64,000 nucleotides of DNA, taken from NCBI GenBank assembly GCA_015478655.1, contig JADMIJ010000004.1, positions 1 through 64,000 of the forward strand. The letters run 5' to 3'. The position numbers were made by a program, and so were the translations under genes. Positions 41,974 to 51,228 of the stretch are shown in pieces. The notes beneath the pieces were generated by a model, which worked only from the letters and a program-made list of their open reading frames with translations, was not told the origin of the DNA and did not search any database. Within the stretch, counting starts at the first letter, position 1, and each line of letters opens with the position of its first letter. This DNA is from Acidimicrobiales bacterium. Its GTDB lineage: Bacteria > Actinomycetota > Acidimicrobiia > Acidimicrobiales > RAAP-2.

Positions 41974-42915
41974 ATGTTTCTGAGGCGTGTGGCGATGGTC
42001 CTGGCGTCAGGGCTCTTCGGGGCTTTGCTGCTTGCACCAGCACCAGCACCAGCACCAGCGATGGCAAGGCCTCTGGCCGCGGCGACGCCTCCCGGCTACT
42101 GGTTGGCTGGTGCTGATGGAGGTGTCTTTGCGTTCAATGCTCCGTTCTATGGATCCGGTGCGTTGCCTACTGGTGCTCCAGGACCTTGCGGCTTTTCGCC
42201 CCAGCCGCCCAGCACCCTCAACTCCGCTCTCGGCTGCATAGCAGTGGCGGCCACTCCCAGCGGAAACGGGTATTGGCTACTGAATGCCTTTCGTCAAGCG
42301 CACCCGTACGGTCAGGCGGGCCCATCGCCGGCTGCCTGCACATCTCTGAACGGTGCCAACGGGATGTGGACGGGTATCGCCTCGTCGGCGACGGGCGCAG
42401 GCTACTGGCTGGTCAGTTCCAATGGAGGCGTCCTCGGCTGTGGAGACGTGACTGCACCCTTTGGTGGCGTGGTGTCTCTAACGCTGAACGGCCAGGTGGT
42501 GGGGATGGCAGCGACCCCCGACGTCAAGGGCTATTGGCTGGTGGCCGGGGATGGGGGCGTGTTTGCATTCGGCGATGCGGCCTTCCTTGGCTCGATGGGG
42601 GGCCAGCCCCTCAATGCTCCCATTGTGGGGATTGCCCCCACGCCCGACGGCAAGGGCTATTGGTTGGCGGCCGCGGACGGGGGGGTCTTTTCGTTCGGAG
42701 ATGCGCAGTTTGCCGGATCGATGGGGGGAACTCACCTCAATGCTCCGGTGGTGGGGATGGCGCCAACGCCAGACGGCAAGGGCTACTGGTTGGCGGCCGC
42801 GGACGGAGGAGTCTTCTCGTTCGGGACCGCCCCGTTCGAAGGATCGATGGCCGGCACGGCTCTGGCCGGTCCGATCATCGGCATGGCCACCTTCCGGGCA
42901 TCAGCGCCGGGGTGA
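41974..42915 (+). CDS. Exported 42-residue-repeat protein
   Basis: The product is 313 aa. A signal peptide (MFLRRVAMVLASGLFGALLL) is followed by an APAPAPAPAMA stretch encoded by four tandem CACCAG hexamers (42035-42058). The mature part is about six units of roughly 42 residues with the consensus GYWLAAADGGVFSFGDAQFAGS...NAPVVGMAPTPDGK. The same repeat is found in the NlpC/P60 protein at 61317-62555 and is abundant in Acidimicrobiia. A propeller- or solenoid-like extracellular binding domain is likely. There is no enzymatic domain or wall anchor. The ATG at 41974 has a perfect AAGGAGG. Confidence 0.85.
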   Translation: MFLRRVAMVLASGLFGALLLAPAPAPAPAMARPLAAATPPGYWLAGADGGVFAFNAPFYGSGALPTGAPGPCGFSPQPPSTLNSALGCIAVAATPSGNGYWLLNAFRQAHPYGQAGPSPAACTSLNGANGMWTGIASSATGAGYWLVSSNGGVLGCGDVTAPFGGVVSLTLNGQVVGMAATPDVKGYWLVAGDGGVFAFGDAAFLGSMGGQPLNAPIVGIAPTPDGKGYWLAAADGGVFSFGDAQFAGSMGGTHLNAPVVGMAPTPDGKGYWLAAADGGVFSFGTAPFEGSMAGTALAGPIIGMATFRASAPG

Positions 42916-43064
42916 CACCGGCGTCGATGGTCCCGGGTCCTTCCCCACGCGTGAAGTCTGTCTCAACTCAGTCGTGCAGCGCGCTGCCCCGCCTGGCGGC
43001 TGGACTCGGCGGACGCCTTAGCTGAACGCACTCCGGCGTCACGTGTTGCTGCCCGACCCAGACC

Positions 43065-43418
43065 TCAAATTGGTGCCCCGGAGCTGTTCAGGAGGTGCAA
43101 CTTGTAGCACGTGTGGTCGATTTGCTGTTCGTACTTGAGCCTGGTGGCTGGGTCCCCGTTGACCACGGACCGCAATTTCGAGGCCTTCGCTCGCAGGTCG
43201 GCGTTGGACGCGTTCTCAACTTGCGTGATCACATTGAGGAAGGCTTGCTCCGAGATCGAGGCGCCGCGGGATTGGATGATCAGGCTTCCGAAGGCGTGAC
43301 ACGCCTGGACGTCCGCCGGCGCCGTGTCCTTGGGAGTCGTTTGTTGGGGAGTGTTGCTCGTGCACGCCCCCGCCAGGAGTGCAAACGTTGCCAAGCCGAT
43401 GATCGCCAATTTACGCAT
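43065..43418 (-). CDS. Small lipoprotein of unknown function
   Basis: The product is 117 aa. The signal peptide ends in a lipobox LLAGAC, so the mature N-terminal Cys (about residue 19) is lipidated. The mature part is short, helical and charged, with two further Cys (QACHAF and HTCYKLH) that could form a disulfide. The ATG at 43418 follows TAAGGT (43425-43430) by 6 nt, which suggests a leaderless mRNA. No family is recognised. Confidence 0.75.
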   Translation of the reverse strand: MRKLAIIGLATFALLAGACTSNTPQQTTPKDTAPADVQACHAFGSLIIQSRGASISEQAFLNVITQVENASNADLRAKASKLRSVVNGDPATRLKYEQQIDHTCYKLHLLNSSGAPI

Positions 43419-43625
43419 GGGGAGACCTTAGTTGGATTCGTGCCGCTAGCGCAGGAACAAACTGGCTCGATATGGCCTGGGCCACCACTGAACGCCGAAT
43501 GTCCCAAGCCCCGGGCTCGCAGCGCGAACCCAATGGTGACCTGGCCGCGGAGTGCCGATGGAGGGGTCCGTCGCTACTGAACAACCAGTCGTAGCAAGGT
43601 GGCCCGACCAAGGTCCGGACGTGCG

Positions 43626-43696
43626 AGCGGCTGAAGGGGATCGAACCCTCGTCATCAGTTTGGAAAACTGAGGCTCTACCATTGAGCTACAGCCGC
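43626..43696 (-). tRNA. tRNA-Gly(UCC)
   Basis: A 71-nt cloverleaf was folded by eye. The acceptor stem is GCGGCTG/CAGCCGC, the D-arm GCTC/GAGC, the anticodon stem TCAGT/ACTGA with loop TTTCCAA (anticodon TCC), and the T-arm GAGGG TTCGATC CCCTT. The discriminator base is T and CCA is not encoded. It reads GGA and perhaps other Gly codons. Confidence 0.95.
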
Positions 43697-43746
43697 AGAG
43701 GGTGATGGCACCGGAACGGGCACCTGCACCGATGAGTCGGTACAGA

Positions 43747-44409
43747 CTATCCGGGCGGCCACAGAGGCTTGTCCACCGCGAATCCGACGCTCGAGCCCCA
43801 GTGGTTCCGGTAGGAGACCTCGTGGACCGGCCTGCGGGGAGCGACCCCCCACCGGCCTGTGGGGTAGCCGAAGCTCACGCAGCAGGCCATCACCCAGTGC
43901 TCGTCGCTGGGGACACCGAGGATGTCAAAGACCTCGTTGGGATGGAAGACACCGAGGACGACGGTCAGGGAGCTCCCGACCCCTTCTGCGCGCGCCGCCA
44001 GCTGGGCGCTCCAGATTGCCGGAAAGATCGAGCCACCGGTCGGGTCGGCCTGCACGAAACCGAAGAGGTAGAGGGGCACTTCTTCGAAATGGTCGGCCAG
44101 CCACTGCGCCGACCGTTGCACCTTGACCATCTGGATGTTCTCCTCGACGTCGGGGTGCTCCCTGGCGGCCGCCAGGCGGTCGGCATAGATGGTCTTCCAG
44201 AGCTGTTCGATGCTGTCTCGGTACAGCGGTCCGATCTGCGAGACCACGGCACGGTCGTCGACGAGCAGGAATCGCCAGTTCTGGGTGTTGCCGCCCGTAG
44301 GCGCCCGGATGGCGGCGTCCAGGATCTTGGCCTGCACGTCGAGCGGCACGGGATCCGGGCGGACTCTGCGCATGGCCCGGGTTGTGTACAGCGCCTCGTT
44401 GATGTCCAC
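43747..44409 (-). CDS. Nitroreductase-family FMN oxidoreductase
   Basis: The product is 220 aa. It has the N-terminal TTRAMRRVRPDPVP with the FMN-phosphate Arg residues, AAIRAPTGGNTQNWRFLLVDD, SAQLAARAEGVGSSLTVVLG and ACCVSFGYPTGRWG, typical of nitroreductase/BluB-like flavoproteins. It would reduce nitro compounds or quinones, or act in F420- or FMN-linked detoxification. The GTG at 44409 is the only start giving the family N-terminus, with GGGGGA upstream. Its tail (RPVHEVSYRNHWG) fits actinobacterial members. Confidence 0.88.
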   Translation of the reverse strand: MDINEALYTTRAMRRVRPDPVPLDVQAKILDAAIRAPTGGNTQNWRFLLVDDRAVVSQIGPLYRDSIEQLWKTIYADRLAAAREHPDVEENIQMVKVQRSAQWLADHFEEVPLYLFGFVQADPTGGSIFPAIWSAQLAARAEGVGSSLTVVLGVFHPNEVFDILGVPSDEHWVMACCVSFGYPTGRWGVAPRRPVHEVSYRNHWGSSVGFAVDKPLWPPG

Positions 44410-44556
44410 CGGTTGGTCCCCCTGGGTCTATGAGCCGGAAGGCCGACTCGAATCGTGGCCGTCACCGTATCGCCCGCCGCTGTCATGGGGTGGGGTCACC
44501 CGGTCAATCGTGAGATTTCGGTCAGCAACCCGGACTCAGGGTGGTAAGACCAGGGC

Positions 44557-45915
44557 ATGGTGTCCTCGAGCGAAAAGAGCCAGCGGGGGAGCCCCGGGGG
44601 TCACCCGGACGATCGAGAAGATCAGCAGCAGGAAGGTGCGATCGTCGAGCTGGCTACCGGGGCCATCGCCGCGGGGGGCGGCTGCGTGTCGCACGCCGCC
44701 GACGGACGGGTGGTCTTCGTGCGCCACGCGCTGCCGGGTGAACGGGTCCTGGCACAGGTCACCGCCGTGTCGGCGTCGTTCCTCAGGGCCGATGCCGTGG
44801 AGGTCCTCGAGCCATCACCCGATCGGGTGTCTCCGCCATGTCCTCACGCCGGTCCGGGTCGCTGCGGGGGGTGTGATTGGCAGCACGCCTCGCTCCCGGC
44901 CCAGCGGATTCTCAAGTCGGCGCTGATCGCCGAGCAACTGCGCCGTTTGGCCGGAGTGGATCGGGCCGTGGAGGTCGAGGAGGTCGACGGTGCCCCGGAG
45001 GGACTGGGGTACCGGACCCGGGTCCGGTACTCGGTGGACCGGTCCGGGCGCATCGGGCTACGCCGTCACCGCTCCCGTTCCATCGAACCGGTCGACGAGT
45101 GTCCGATCGCCGCGTCGGCGATCAATCGGGTCGGCGTCGGCTCCCTGCAGTGGAGGGGGGCACATCACCTCGAGGTGACGGCATCGCCGGATGGCGGGTC
45201 GGCGGTGGTATCCGTCGAGACCGGAAGGACCCGATTGGCCGGCCGGCCTTCGGTCGACGCTGGGCTGGTCGTCAACGGCCGGACTGTCCGCAGGCCCGAC
45301 CGAGTTCGGTTCGAGGTCCTGGGCAACGGGTTCGAGGTCAGTACGGGAGTGTTCTGGCAGGTGCACCCGAGCGCTGCCTCCCTCCTCACTCGCACCGTGC
45401 TCGACGGGGTGGTCCCGGCGGTGGAGGAGCAGGTGGCCGATCTGTTCTCCGGCGCCGGCCTGTTCACCGTGCCTCTGGCCCAAGCGGTCGGGCCCCGGGG
45501 CTCGGTGGTGGCGGTCGAGCGGAGCGGCCGAGCCTGCTCGGACGCCGTCCGGAACGCCAAGGATCTTCACCAGGTCACGATCATCCGGTCGGACGTGACC
45601 GAATCGGTGGTGGCCGGCCGGATCGGCACACCGGATGTCATCGTTCTCGACCCGGCGCGGGAGGGAGCCGGCCTGCCATTGATGCGGGCCCTCGTGGCCC
45701 TCGACCCGCCACCGAGGGCAGTGGCATACGTCTCGTGCGACCCGGCCTCATTCGCTCGCGACCTCCGGGTGATGCTCGAGGCCGGGTGGTCACTGCCGTC
45801 CCTTCGGGCCTTCGATCTTTTCCCGATGACCGAGCACGTGGAGCTGGTCGGGATCCTGACACCCCCGGAGCGGGGCGCAAGACCGCCGTTGTCGACCGGC
45901 TGTCCCGAACCCTAG
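44557..45915 (+). CDS. TrmA/RlmC-RlmD-type RNA uracil-5 methyltransferase
   Basis: The product is 452 aa. Residues 30-90 are a TRAM RNA-binding domain, followed by an iron-sulfur cysteine set (CPHAGPGRCGGCDWQH plus the Cys of DECPIA). The C-terminal SAM domain has VADLFSGAGLFTVPLA (motif I), VIVLDPAREGAG (motif IV) and the catalytic Cys in YVSCDPASFARD; the terminal FPMTEHVELV is diagnostic. It makes 5-methyluridine in tRNA or 23S rRNA, and which one cannot be told here. Its stop and the copper monooxygenase stop overlap on opposite strands. Confidence 0.92.
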   Translation: MVSSSEKSQRGSPGGHPDDREDQQQEGAIVELATGAIAAGGGCVSHAADGRVVFVRHALPGERVLAQVTAVSASFLRADAVEVLEPSPDRVSPPCPHAGPGRCGGCDWQHASLPAQRILKSALIAEQLRRLAGVDRAVEVEEVDGAPEGLGYRTRVRYSVDRSGRIGLRRHRSRSIEPVDECPIAASAINRVGVGSLQWRGAHHLEVTASPDGGSAVVSVETGRTRLAGRPSVDAGLVVNGRTVRRPDRVRFEVLGNGFEVSTGVFWQVHPSAASLLTRTVLDGVVPAVEEQVADLFSGAGLFTVPLAQAVGPRGSVVAVERSGRACSDAVRNAKDLHQVTIIRSDVTESVVAGRIGTPDVIVLDPAREGAGLPLMRALVALDPPPRAVAYVSCDPASFARDLRVMLEAGWSLPSLRAFDLFPMTEHVELVGILTPPERGARPPLSTGCPEP

Positions 45916-47018
45916 GCGTGCACCGTTTGGATCAGCGCCAGACACATCTCATCCGACGAACCGTCTCCCCAGGTGACGTAGCGCGGCGGCAGCTTCCGCA
46001 ACTGGGGCAGCTCCTGGCGGAGCGTGGGGTCGTAGGTACAGGTGACCCCGATCCGGTCCCCGTGGTTGGCGTGCACCGGCGTTTTCAGCGTGTACGACCG
46101 CTGGTAGTTGAAGTCGTAGTTGGTGACGTTCAAGAGGGTGCGGGCCCCGGGGGTGCCGGGGTCGAGCACGATCTTCATGCCGCGACCCAGTAGGTGCATG
46201 TGGACGCCGAGTCGGACGATCTCCTGGCCTCCCCTGACGCCCCATGAGCACGATGTCGTGTTCCCGCTCGGCGGGCTGTCGGTGCTACGTCCACATATGT
46301 TCTCGATGACACCCACGAAGGCGGCGGCATCGCCGCCGAAGCGACTGCTCGTGTCCGCCAGCGAAGCGGCCCGGTCACACAAGGGCCCGGTAACCCCGTT
46401 GGGGCACGGGATGTCCGGGGGGGCCGGCATCAGCGTGAGGGTGAGCGGCTTCAGCGGAGTCGACGCCGGCACCAGGTTGAGCGTGAGCTTGGACCGCACC
46501 GGCTGGTCGCCTCGGAGCAGGTTGTAGTGCTCCTGCATGACCACCATGCTTCCGGCGGGGAACTGGACCCCGGTGCCGGCCGGCAGGATGTCATTGCCGT
46601 GACCAGGCGCCCACGCGCTCAGCCAGGGGGTGTTGGAGATCTGCTCGAGTCCGGTGCCCGGTAGCGCGGTCTCGCCGAAGCACGTCCATCCCTTCCCATT
46701 GTGATCCGCCGCCAACGCTGCGCTGGCCAGGGCCGGCGGCACCTCGAAGAGGATGGCATGGTGCACCTCGACGCTGTTCGGGAAGAACTGGCTCGACGTG
46801 ATGAACGAGTTGGATTTGAGGTGCGGATTGATCAGCGTGCAGTGGTAGTCGTCGGTGGCGCCTGCAGGCGCCACCGGTTTGTAGGACTGGTTCGACTGCA
46901 AGGTGAGGGTGGTCACGTGCGGCGAGGACGCGCCGGCGACCGAGGCAATCAGCCCTGTGGCCAAACCGGTGACGACCAGTATTCCAGCCAGGACAAGGCG
47001 CGCAGATCGAGAGGTCAT
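45912..47018 (-). CDS. Exported copper type II ascorbate-dependent monooxygenase
   Basis: The product is 368 aa. A signal peptide (residues 1-30, ending AGA) directs export. All six copper ligands expected from peptidylglycine/dopamine monooxygenases are present: H86-H87 (VEVHHAIL) and H164 (MQEHYN) for CuH, and H273, H275 (VHMHLLG) and M358 (SSDEMC) for CuM. Several Cys would form disulfides outside the cell. It should hydroxylate a C-H bond with O2 and a two-electron donor; the bacterial substrate is unknown. The ATG at 47018 follows TAGGCT (47025-47030) by 6 nt (leaderless). It is convergent with the RNA methyltransferase, sharing 4 nt. Confidence 0.88.
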   Translation of the reverse strand: MTSRSARLVLAGILVVTGLATGLIASVAGASSPHVTTLTLQSNQSYKPVAPAGATDDYHCTLINPHLKSNSFITSSQFFPNSVEVHHAILFEVPPALASAALAADHNGKGWTCFGETALPGTGLEQISNTPWLSAWAPGHGNDILPAGTGVQFPAGSMVVMQEHYNLLRGDQPVRSKLTLNLVPASTPLKPLTLTLMPAPPDIPCPNGVTGPLCDRAASLADTSSRFGGDAAAFVGVIENICGRSTDSPPSGNTTSCSWGVRGGQEIVRLGVHMHLLGRGMKIVLDPGTPGARTLLNVTNYDFNYQRSYTLKTPVHANHGDRIGVTCTYDPTLRQELPQLRKLPPRYVTWGDGSSDEMCLALIQTVHA

Positions 47019-47223
47019 GTGGTGAGCCTATCCCCGCTGGGCACGTTGTGCCGGGCTGCCTGACAGATGTTTGCTCCTCCTGGTGCCCGTGGCTGCCTTC
47101 GACGCCGGAGGGACGGTCATCCAGCCGGCGTCATTCCTGCTGGAAAAGGGGTGCATGGCTGCCGGGTGAATCGGGCGGGACCGCCGGACCCGTCGGGCTC
47201 CCTCCCCGTCTGCGACCCTTCGA

Positions 47224-48585
47224 TCAGCCGTCGATCAGGCGCTGGAACTCCTCGTCGACAACGCCAGCCGCCTGCTTGTCGGCCAGCGAGTCCAACCACT
47301 GGTTGGCCGGCTCACTTTCCAGGGCTTCGACCATCTGCTTGGGAATGGCCCGCATCACGTACCCCGGCGGCATGACCGGGTCTTGTCGATCCCTGCGGGC
47401 CATGGCCTGCTCGATCAGGGGCGCCCACTTGGCCGCCTTGGCCCTGCTCGCCGCCTCGTCCCGCTCGATGAACTCGGGGAGCACCTGGGTCCCGAACAGC
47501 TCGAGCGACTCCATGATGTGCTCGTGGCGGTTGTGTCCGGCCTGCATGACGAAGATGAGCTGATCGACGCCGGCATCCTCGTAGCGCTGCAGGAACTCGC
47601 GCAGCTGGGCCGGCGTCCCGATGGCGCCCCGGAGGCCGGTCTGGTCACCGGCGGCGGCTTTGGCTCCCAAGGTCTCGTGGCGGGCGGCGAGGGTCGCCTC
47701 CGGGGAGTACCCCATCTTTCCCCGACGTTCGATGAATTCATCCCACACGTTCGTCGTGGCGGGCACATGGTCCCCGAAGACATAGAAATGTGCGAGCGAG
47801 TAGCCGAAGAAGTTGCCCCCTTCGAGCCCACGGGCCAGGGCGTCCTCTTCGCGGTGGGCGCACATCATCGGCGTCACACACGCAACCTGGGGATTGACCG
47901 ACAGCCCCACCGGCACGCACTGCTCGGCCAGCACCGTCTCGTACTCCTCGACCCACTGCTTGGCATCCTCGGGCTCCACGAAGGCGAAGCTCAGGGCGCC
48001 GATACCCTTCTGGGCGGCGAGCCTGATGGTGTCACGCCGGCTGCAGGCCACCCACAGCGGAGGGTGGGGCTTCTGCACCGGTTTGGGCACCACGTTGCGG
48101 GGCGGCATGCTCACGAATCTTCCCTCGACCCCGCCGAACGGAGTCTCGGTCATGCAGCGGATGGCGACCTCGAGTCCCTCCAGCCACGCCTCCCGTTTGG
48201 TGACCCTGTCGATGCCGAACCCGGCCAGCTCAGCCTCCGAGGACGATTCTCCGGACCCGAACTCGACCCGGCCATTGGACACCAGGTCCAGCATGGCGAT
48301 GCGCTCTGCGATCCGGGCCGGATGGTTGTAGCCGGGCGCCGTCTGGACGATGCCATGGCCGATGCGCATGCGCTGGGTGCGTTGGCTGACTGCGGCGAGG
48401 AACACCTCGGGGGCGCTCGAGTGGGAGTACTCCTCCAAAAAGTGGTGTTCGACCTCCCAGATGTATTGCACTCCCAGCTGGTCCGCTCGCTCGATCTGGT
48501 CGAGTGCGTCGGAGATCAGCTGCTGCTCGCTCGTCTCGCTCCAGGGCCGGGGCAGCTGGTGCTCGTAGAAGATCCCGAACTTCAT
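47224..48585 (-). CDS. LLM-class flavin-dependent oxidoreductase
   Basis: The product is 453 aa. MKFGIFYEHQLPRPW, VQYIWEVEHHFLEEYSHSSAPEVFLA, IGHGIVQTAPGYNHPARIAERIAMLD, SNGRVEFGSGES and RGAIGTPAQLREFL are those of bacterial-luciferase-type monooxygenases. The C-terminal 100 residues are a helical extension common in this clade. The ATG at 48585 has CGGAG 6 nt upstream. It follows the ferritin-like gene by 11 nt on the same strand, so the two form an operon and may act together on one substrate. Confidence 0.9.
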   Translation of the reverse strand: MKFGIFYEHQLPRPWSETSEQQLISDALDQIERADQLGVQYIWEVEHHFLEEYSHSSAPEVFLAAVSQRTQRMRIGHGIVQTAPGYNHPARIAERIAMLDLVSNGRVEFGSGESSSEAELAGFGIDRVTKREAWLEGLEVAIRCMTETPFGGVEGRFVSMPPRNVVPKPVQKPHPPLWVACSRRDTIRLAAQKGIGALSFAFVEPEDAKQWVEEYETVLAEQCVPVGLSVNPQVACVTPMMCAHREEDALARGLEGGNFFGYSLAHFYVFGDHVPATTNVWDEFIERRGKMGYSPEATLAARHETLGAKAAAGDQTGLRGAIGTPAQLREFLQRYEDAGVDQLIFVMQAGHNRHEHIMESLELFGTQVLPEFIERDEAASRAKAAKWAPLIEQAMARRDRQDPVMPPGYVMRAIPKQMVEALESEPANQWLDSLADKQAAGVVDEEFQRLIDG

Positions 48586-48596
48586 GTCCGCTCCGT

Positions 48597-49715
48597 TCAG
48601 CCCACTGGCAGCGTGTCGGGTGGATCCGCCACGGTTCCGTCATCCAGCCGCACGACCGAACCCAGGGACAGCATCTCGGCGACGATGTCATCGGCGTCGG
48701 ACCGTCCGGCCACTGCGTCCTCGACCTCATGCATGATGAAGTTGATGTTCTCCCGGCGGCGCAGGAGTACCGAATCGGTCAGCGCCCGGTCCCAGAGCAG
48801 GGAGATCATGTCCGATCCGGCGTGCCTCTTCCCGCCAGTGCCGACCCATGTCCGGTCCCGCATCTCCGAAATGGCCGTCCGCAACCAGGCCACGTGAGGG
48901 GTCTCGTCCGTGCGGATGTAGGACACGAGCTGGGCTGCCGATCCATCACCGGCCACGAGCTCGGTATCACCCAGTACGGCCTCGGCCCACTTGAACCCGT
49001 GGAAGGCGGAGATCTCGATCAGCAGCAGCCCGATCATCCGACTGACGACCATCTCCAGGGAGAAGTCGATGTCGACGGGGAGTACCCTGTGGGCCTCGGC
49101 CTGCTGGCGGACGGCTTCGAGCTGTGCCGCGGACTTGGGTGTCGTGTCGATGCCCATGCGGGCCAGCATGCGGGATGTCTGGTCGTCGGTGACCGGGTGC
49201 TCGAAGGCGATGTCCCGGGCCACGAACCACATGCGATCGTGGCCGGCCAGGTCACCGAACCCCGCCTCGTCCCGGGCGTGGGCCTCGAAGAGCCCGTGGT
49301 CGATGTGGGCGATCGCGGTTCCGCTGATGTCTTCTTCGAAGCAACGACGGAAGTCGGGCACGCGCAGGAGCCGCAGCATGCCACCGAATCCTTCGACGGT
49401 GCCGATGCGGGTGAGCGCGCTGATGGTCGGTCCGGGCGCCCCTTGGCGAAGGAGGTATTTCGATTGCTCCACATTGGGGAAGTTCTCGGGCCAGGTCTCG
49501 AGTGGGACGTCGATGATGGGTGTCGAGAACTGGGCTATCCGCTGTTGTTCCCAGGCGTCGATGGCCGGCCACCGGTTCTTCGTCCGCGGAGAGACGTACT
49601 CACCGCCTTCGTCGAACCCGCCGTGGCAGGGCACCCCGTCCATCATCAATGGCTCCACGATGTCGTGGTCGGCAAGCAACTCGATCTCGCTGTACTCGGT
49701 CTGCAGCGTGGTCAT
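48597..49715 (-). CDS. Putative ferritin-like di-iron protein
   Basis: The product is 372 aa with no signal peptide. The C-terminal half is helical with carboxylate/His pairs reminiscent of di-iron proteins: LLLIEISAFHGFKWAEAVL and SYIRTDETPHVAWLRTAI (E-x-x-H), with a further Glu-rich helix near FIMHEVEDAVAG. No specific family is recognised, so the call is fold-level. The ATG at 49715 has GGGGAGA 8 nt upstream. The neighbouring LLM gene starts 11 nt downstream. It could be an oxygenase component or an iron-binding partner. Confidence 0.6.
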   Translation of the reverse strand: MTTLQTEYSEIELLADHDIVEPLMMDGVPCHGGFDEGGEYVSPRTKNRWPAIDAWEQQRIAQFSTPIIDVPLETWPENFPNVEQSKYLLRQGAPGPTISALTRIGTVEGFGGMLRLLRVPDFRRCFEEDISGTAIAHIDHGLFEAHARDEAGFGDLAGHDRMWFVARDIAFEHPVTDDQTSRMLARMGIDTTPKSAAQLEAVRQQAEAHRVLPVDIDFSLEMVVSRMIGLLLIEISAFHGFKWAEAVLGDTELVAGDGSAAQLVSYIRTDETPHVAWLRTAISEMRDRTWVGTGGKRHAGSDMISLLWDRALTDSVLLRRRENINFIMHEVEDAVAGRSDADDIVAEMLSLGSVVRLDDGTVADPPDTLPVG

Positions 49716-49853
49716 CGATGGGTCTCCCCGCGTGGTATCGGTACATCCCGCTCCCGACGAGTGTAGATGACCGGGTGGTCTTGGCCCAGGGCGATGACCC
49801 CTGGCGCCGGGTAAGGCGCACTCGATGCGGCCGGGCCTACTACCGTGGCCATG

Positions 49854-50675
49854 ATGCCGACCATCGTCGACAAGCCCATGGCGGTGAACCTCCTGCGCAA
49901 CCAGTTCCTGGCCATCTCGGCGCTGTGCTCGACGCTGTCCGACGACCAATGGGACGTGCCCACCTGCCTGCCGGGGTGGACGGTGCGCGACGTCGTCAGC
50001 CACGTCATCGGGACCGAGTCGATGTTGCTGGGCGAACCGGTTCCGTCAGCCGACGTCTCGCACCTGGGGCACATGCAGAATCCCGTCGCCGAGGCCAACG
50101 AGGTCTGGGTCGAGTCCATGCGGGCGCTCGGGGGTCGTCAGATGTTGGAGCGGTTCGATGACGTCACCAGCCGCCGGCTGGCCGCCCTGGAGGCCATGAG
50201 CCAGGCCGATTTCGATGCTCCCTCGTGGACCCCGGCCGGCCGCGACGAGACCTACGGCCGGTTCATGAGGATTCGGCACTACGACTGCTTCATGCACGAG
50301 CACGACATCCGTTTCGCGCTGGGCGCTTCGCCCCGGGCCGAGGTGGGCGACCTGCGTGTCGCACTGGACGAGGTCTCCACCGGCCTCGGCTACATCGTGG
50401 GCCGGAAGGCGGGGATGGCAGACGGGTCCCGGGTGCGCATCGATGTGACCGGGGCCCTGGCCACCACCCTGTTGGTCGAGGTCGACGGGCGCGCCGCCAT
50501 CGTGGAGGCCTTCGATCAGCCGCCGACGGTCTCCATCGAATTGCCCGTCATGCTGTTCCTGAGGTTGACCGGCGGCCGCCATGACGGGAGCGGCGGCCCC
50601 GGGGGCGAGGTCATCATCGCCGGTGATCGACCGTCGGGGCAGACGTTGGTGGACAACCTGGCCTTCACCATCTGA
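49854..50675 (+). CDS. DinB/maleylpyruvate-isomerase-like protein (TIGR03083 type)
   Basis: The product is 273 aa. The N-terminal four-helix DinB/MDMPI fold shows LSDDQWDVPTCLPGWTVRDVVSHVIGTESMLLG and RHYDCFMHEHDIRFALG, with His residues positioned to bind zinc. The C-terminal beta region resembles a sterol-carrier-like domain. Relatives use mycothiol as thiol cofactor, which fits an actinobacterium. TACCGT (49841-49846) is 7 nt before the ATG at 49854, favouring that start; the ATG at 49851 and the GTG at 49845 are alternatives. The substrate is unknown. Confidence 0.85.
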   Translation: MPTIVDKPMAVNLLRNQFLAISALCSTLSDDQWDVPTCLPGWTVRDVVSHVIGTESMLLGEPVPSADVSHLGHMQNPVAEANEVWVESMRALGGRQMLERFDDVTSRRLAALEAMSQADFDAPSWTPAGRDETYGRFMRIRHYDCFMHEHDIRFALGASPRAEVGDLRVALDEVSTGLGYIVGRKAGMADGSRVRIDVTGALATTLLVEVDGRAAIVEAFDQPPTVSIELPVMLFLRLTGGRHDGSGGPGGEVIIAGDRPSGQTLVDNLAFTI

Positions 50676-50714
50676 CCGAGTCCAGCTGACCGGATCACCA
50701 GATGGGAACCGTGC

Positions 50715-51200
50715 TCACACGCTCCGATTTCCCTCGCCTGCCAGTGCGGACAGGTCGGCGCCGTCCAGTCGGTAGCCGGTCCACGCGTCCTTGGGAACGG
50801 CCCCGAGCGAGCGATAGAAGCGGATGGCGCTCTCGTTCCAGTTGAGCACGGACCACTCGACGCGCTCGTAGCCTGAGCGTCGGGCGATCGAGGCCAGCTC
50901 GGTCAGCAACGCCCGGCCGATTCCCCGGGAGCGTGCCTCGGGACGGACATAGAGGTCCTCGAGGTAGATGCCATGGCGACCGGTCCAGGTGGAGTAGTTG
51001 AGGAACCAGACGGCGATGCCGACGATCCGGTCCTCCTCCTCGGCCACGTGGGCGAAGACGGCGGAGGAGGGGCCGAACAGGGCCGCCTGCAGCTGCCCCG
51101 GATCGACCTTCACCGAGCCCGGCGACCGTTCGTACTCGGCGAGGTCGTGAATCAGCTGCACGAGCGCGGCCACGTCGCCTTCAACAGCACTACGGATCAT
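50715..51200 (-). CDS. GNAT-family N-acetyltransferase
   Basis: The product is 161 aa with a spermidine-acetyltransferase-like GNAT fold. The acetyl-CoA pyrophosphate loop is RSRGIGRALL, preceded by IYLEDLYVRPEA, with NWNESAIRFYRSLGA near the end. It acetylates an amine, most likely a diamine, polyamine or amino acid. The ATG at 51200 follows TAGCCT (51208-51213) by 7 nt without a Shine-Dalgarno, so leaderless initiation is likely. It lies downstream of the quinone-oxidoreductase-like gene on the same strand. Confidence 0.9.
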   Translation of the reverse strand: MIRSAVEGDVAALVQLIHDLAEYERSPGSVKVDPGQLQAALFGPSSAVFAHVAEEEDRIVGIAVWFLNYSTWTGRHGIYLEDLYVRPEARSRGIGRALLTELASIARRSGYERVEWSVLNWNESAIRFYRSLGAVPKDAWTGYRLDGADLSALAGEGNRSV

Positions 51201-51228
51201 GGGGCGCAGGCTACCGAGTGCCCGACGG

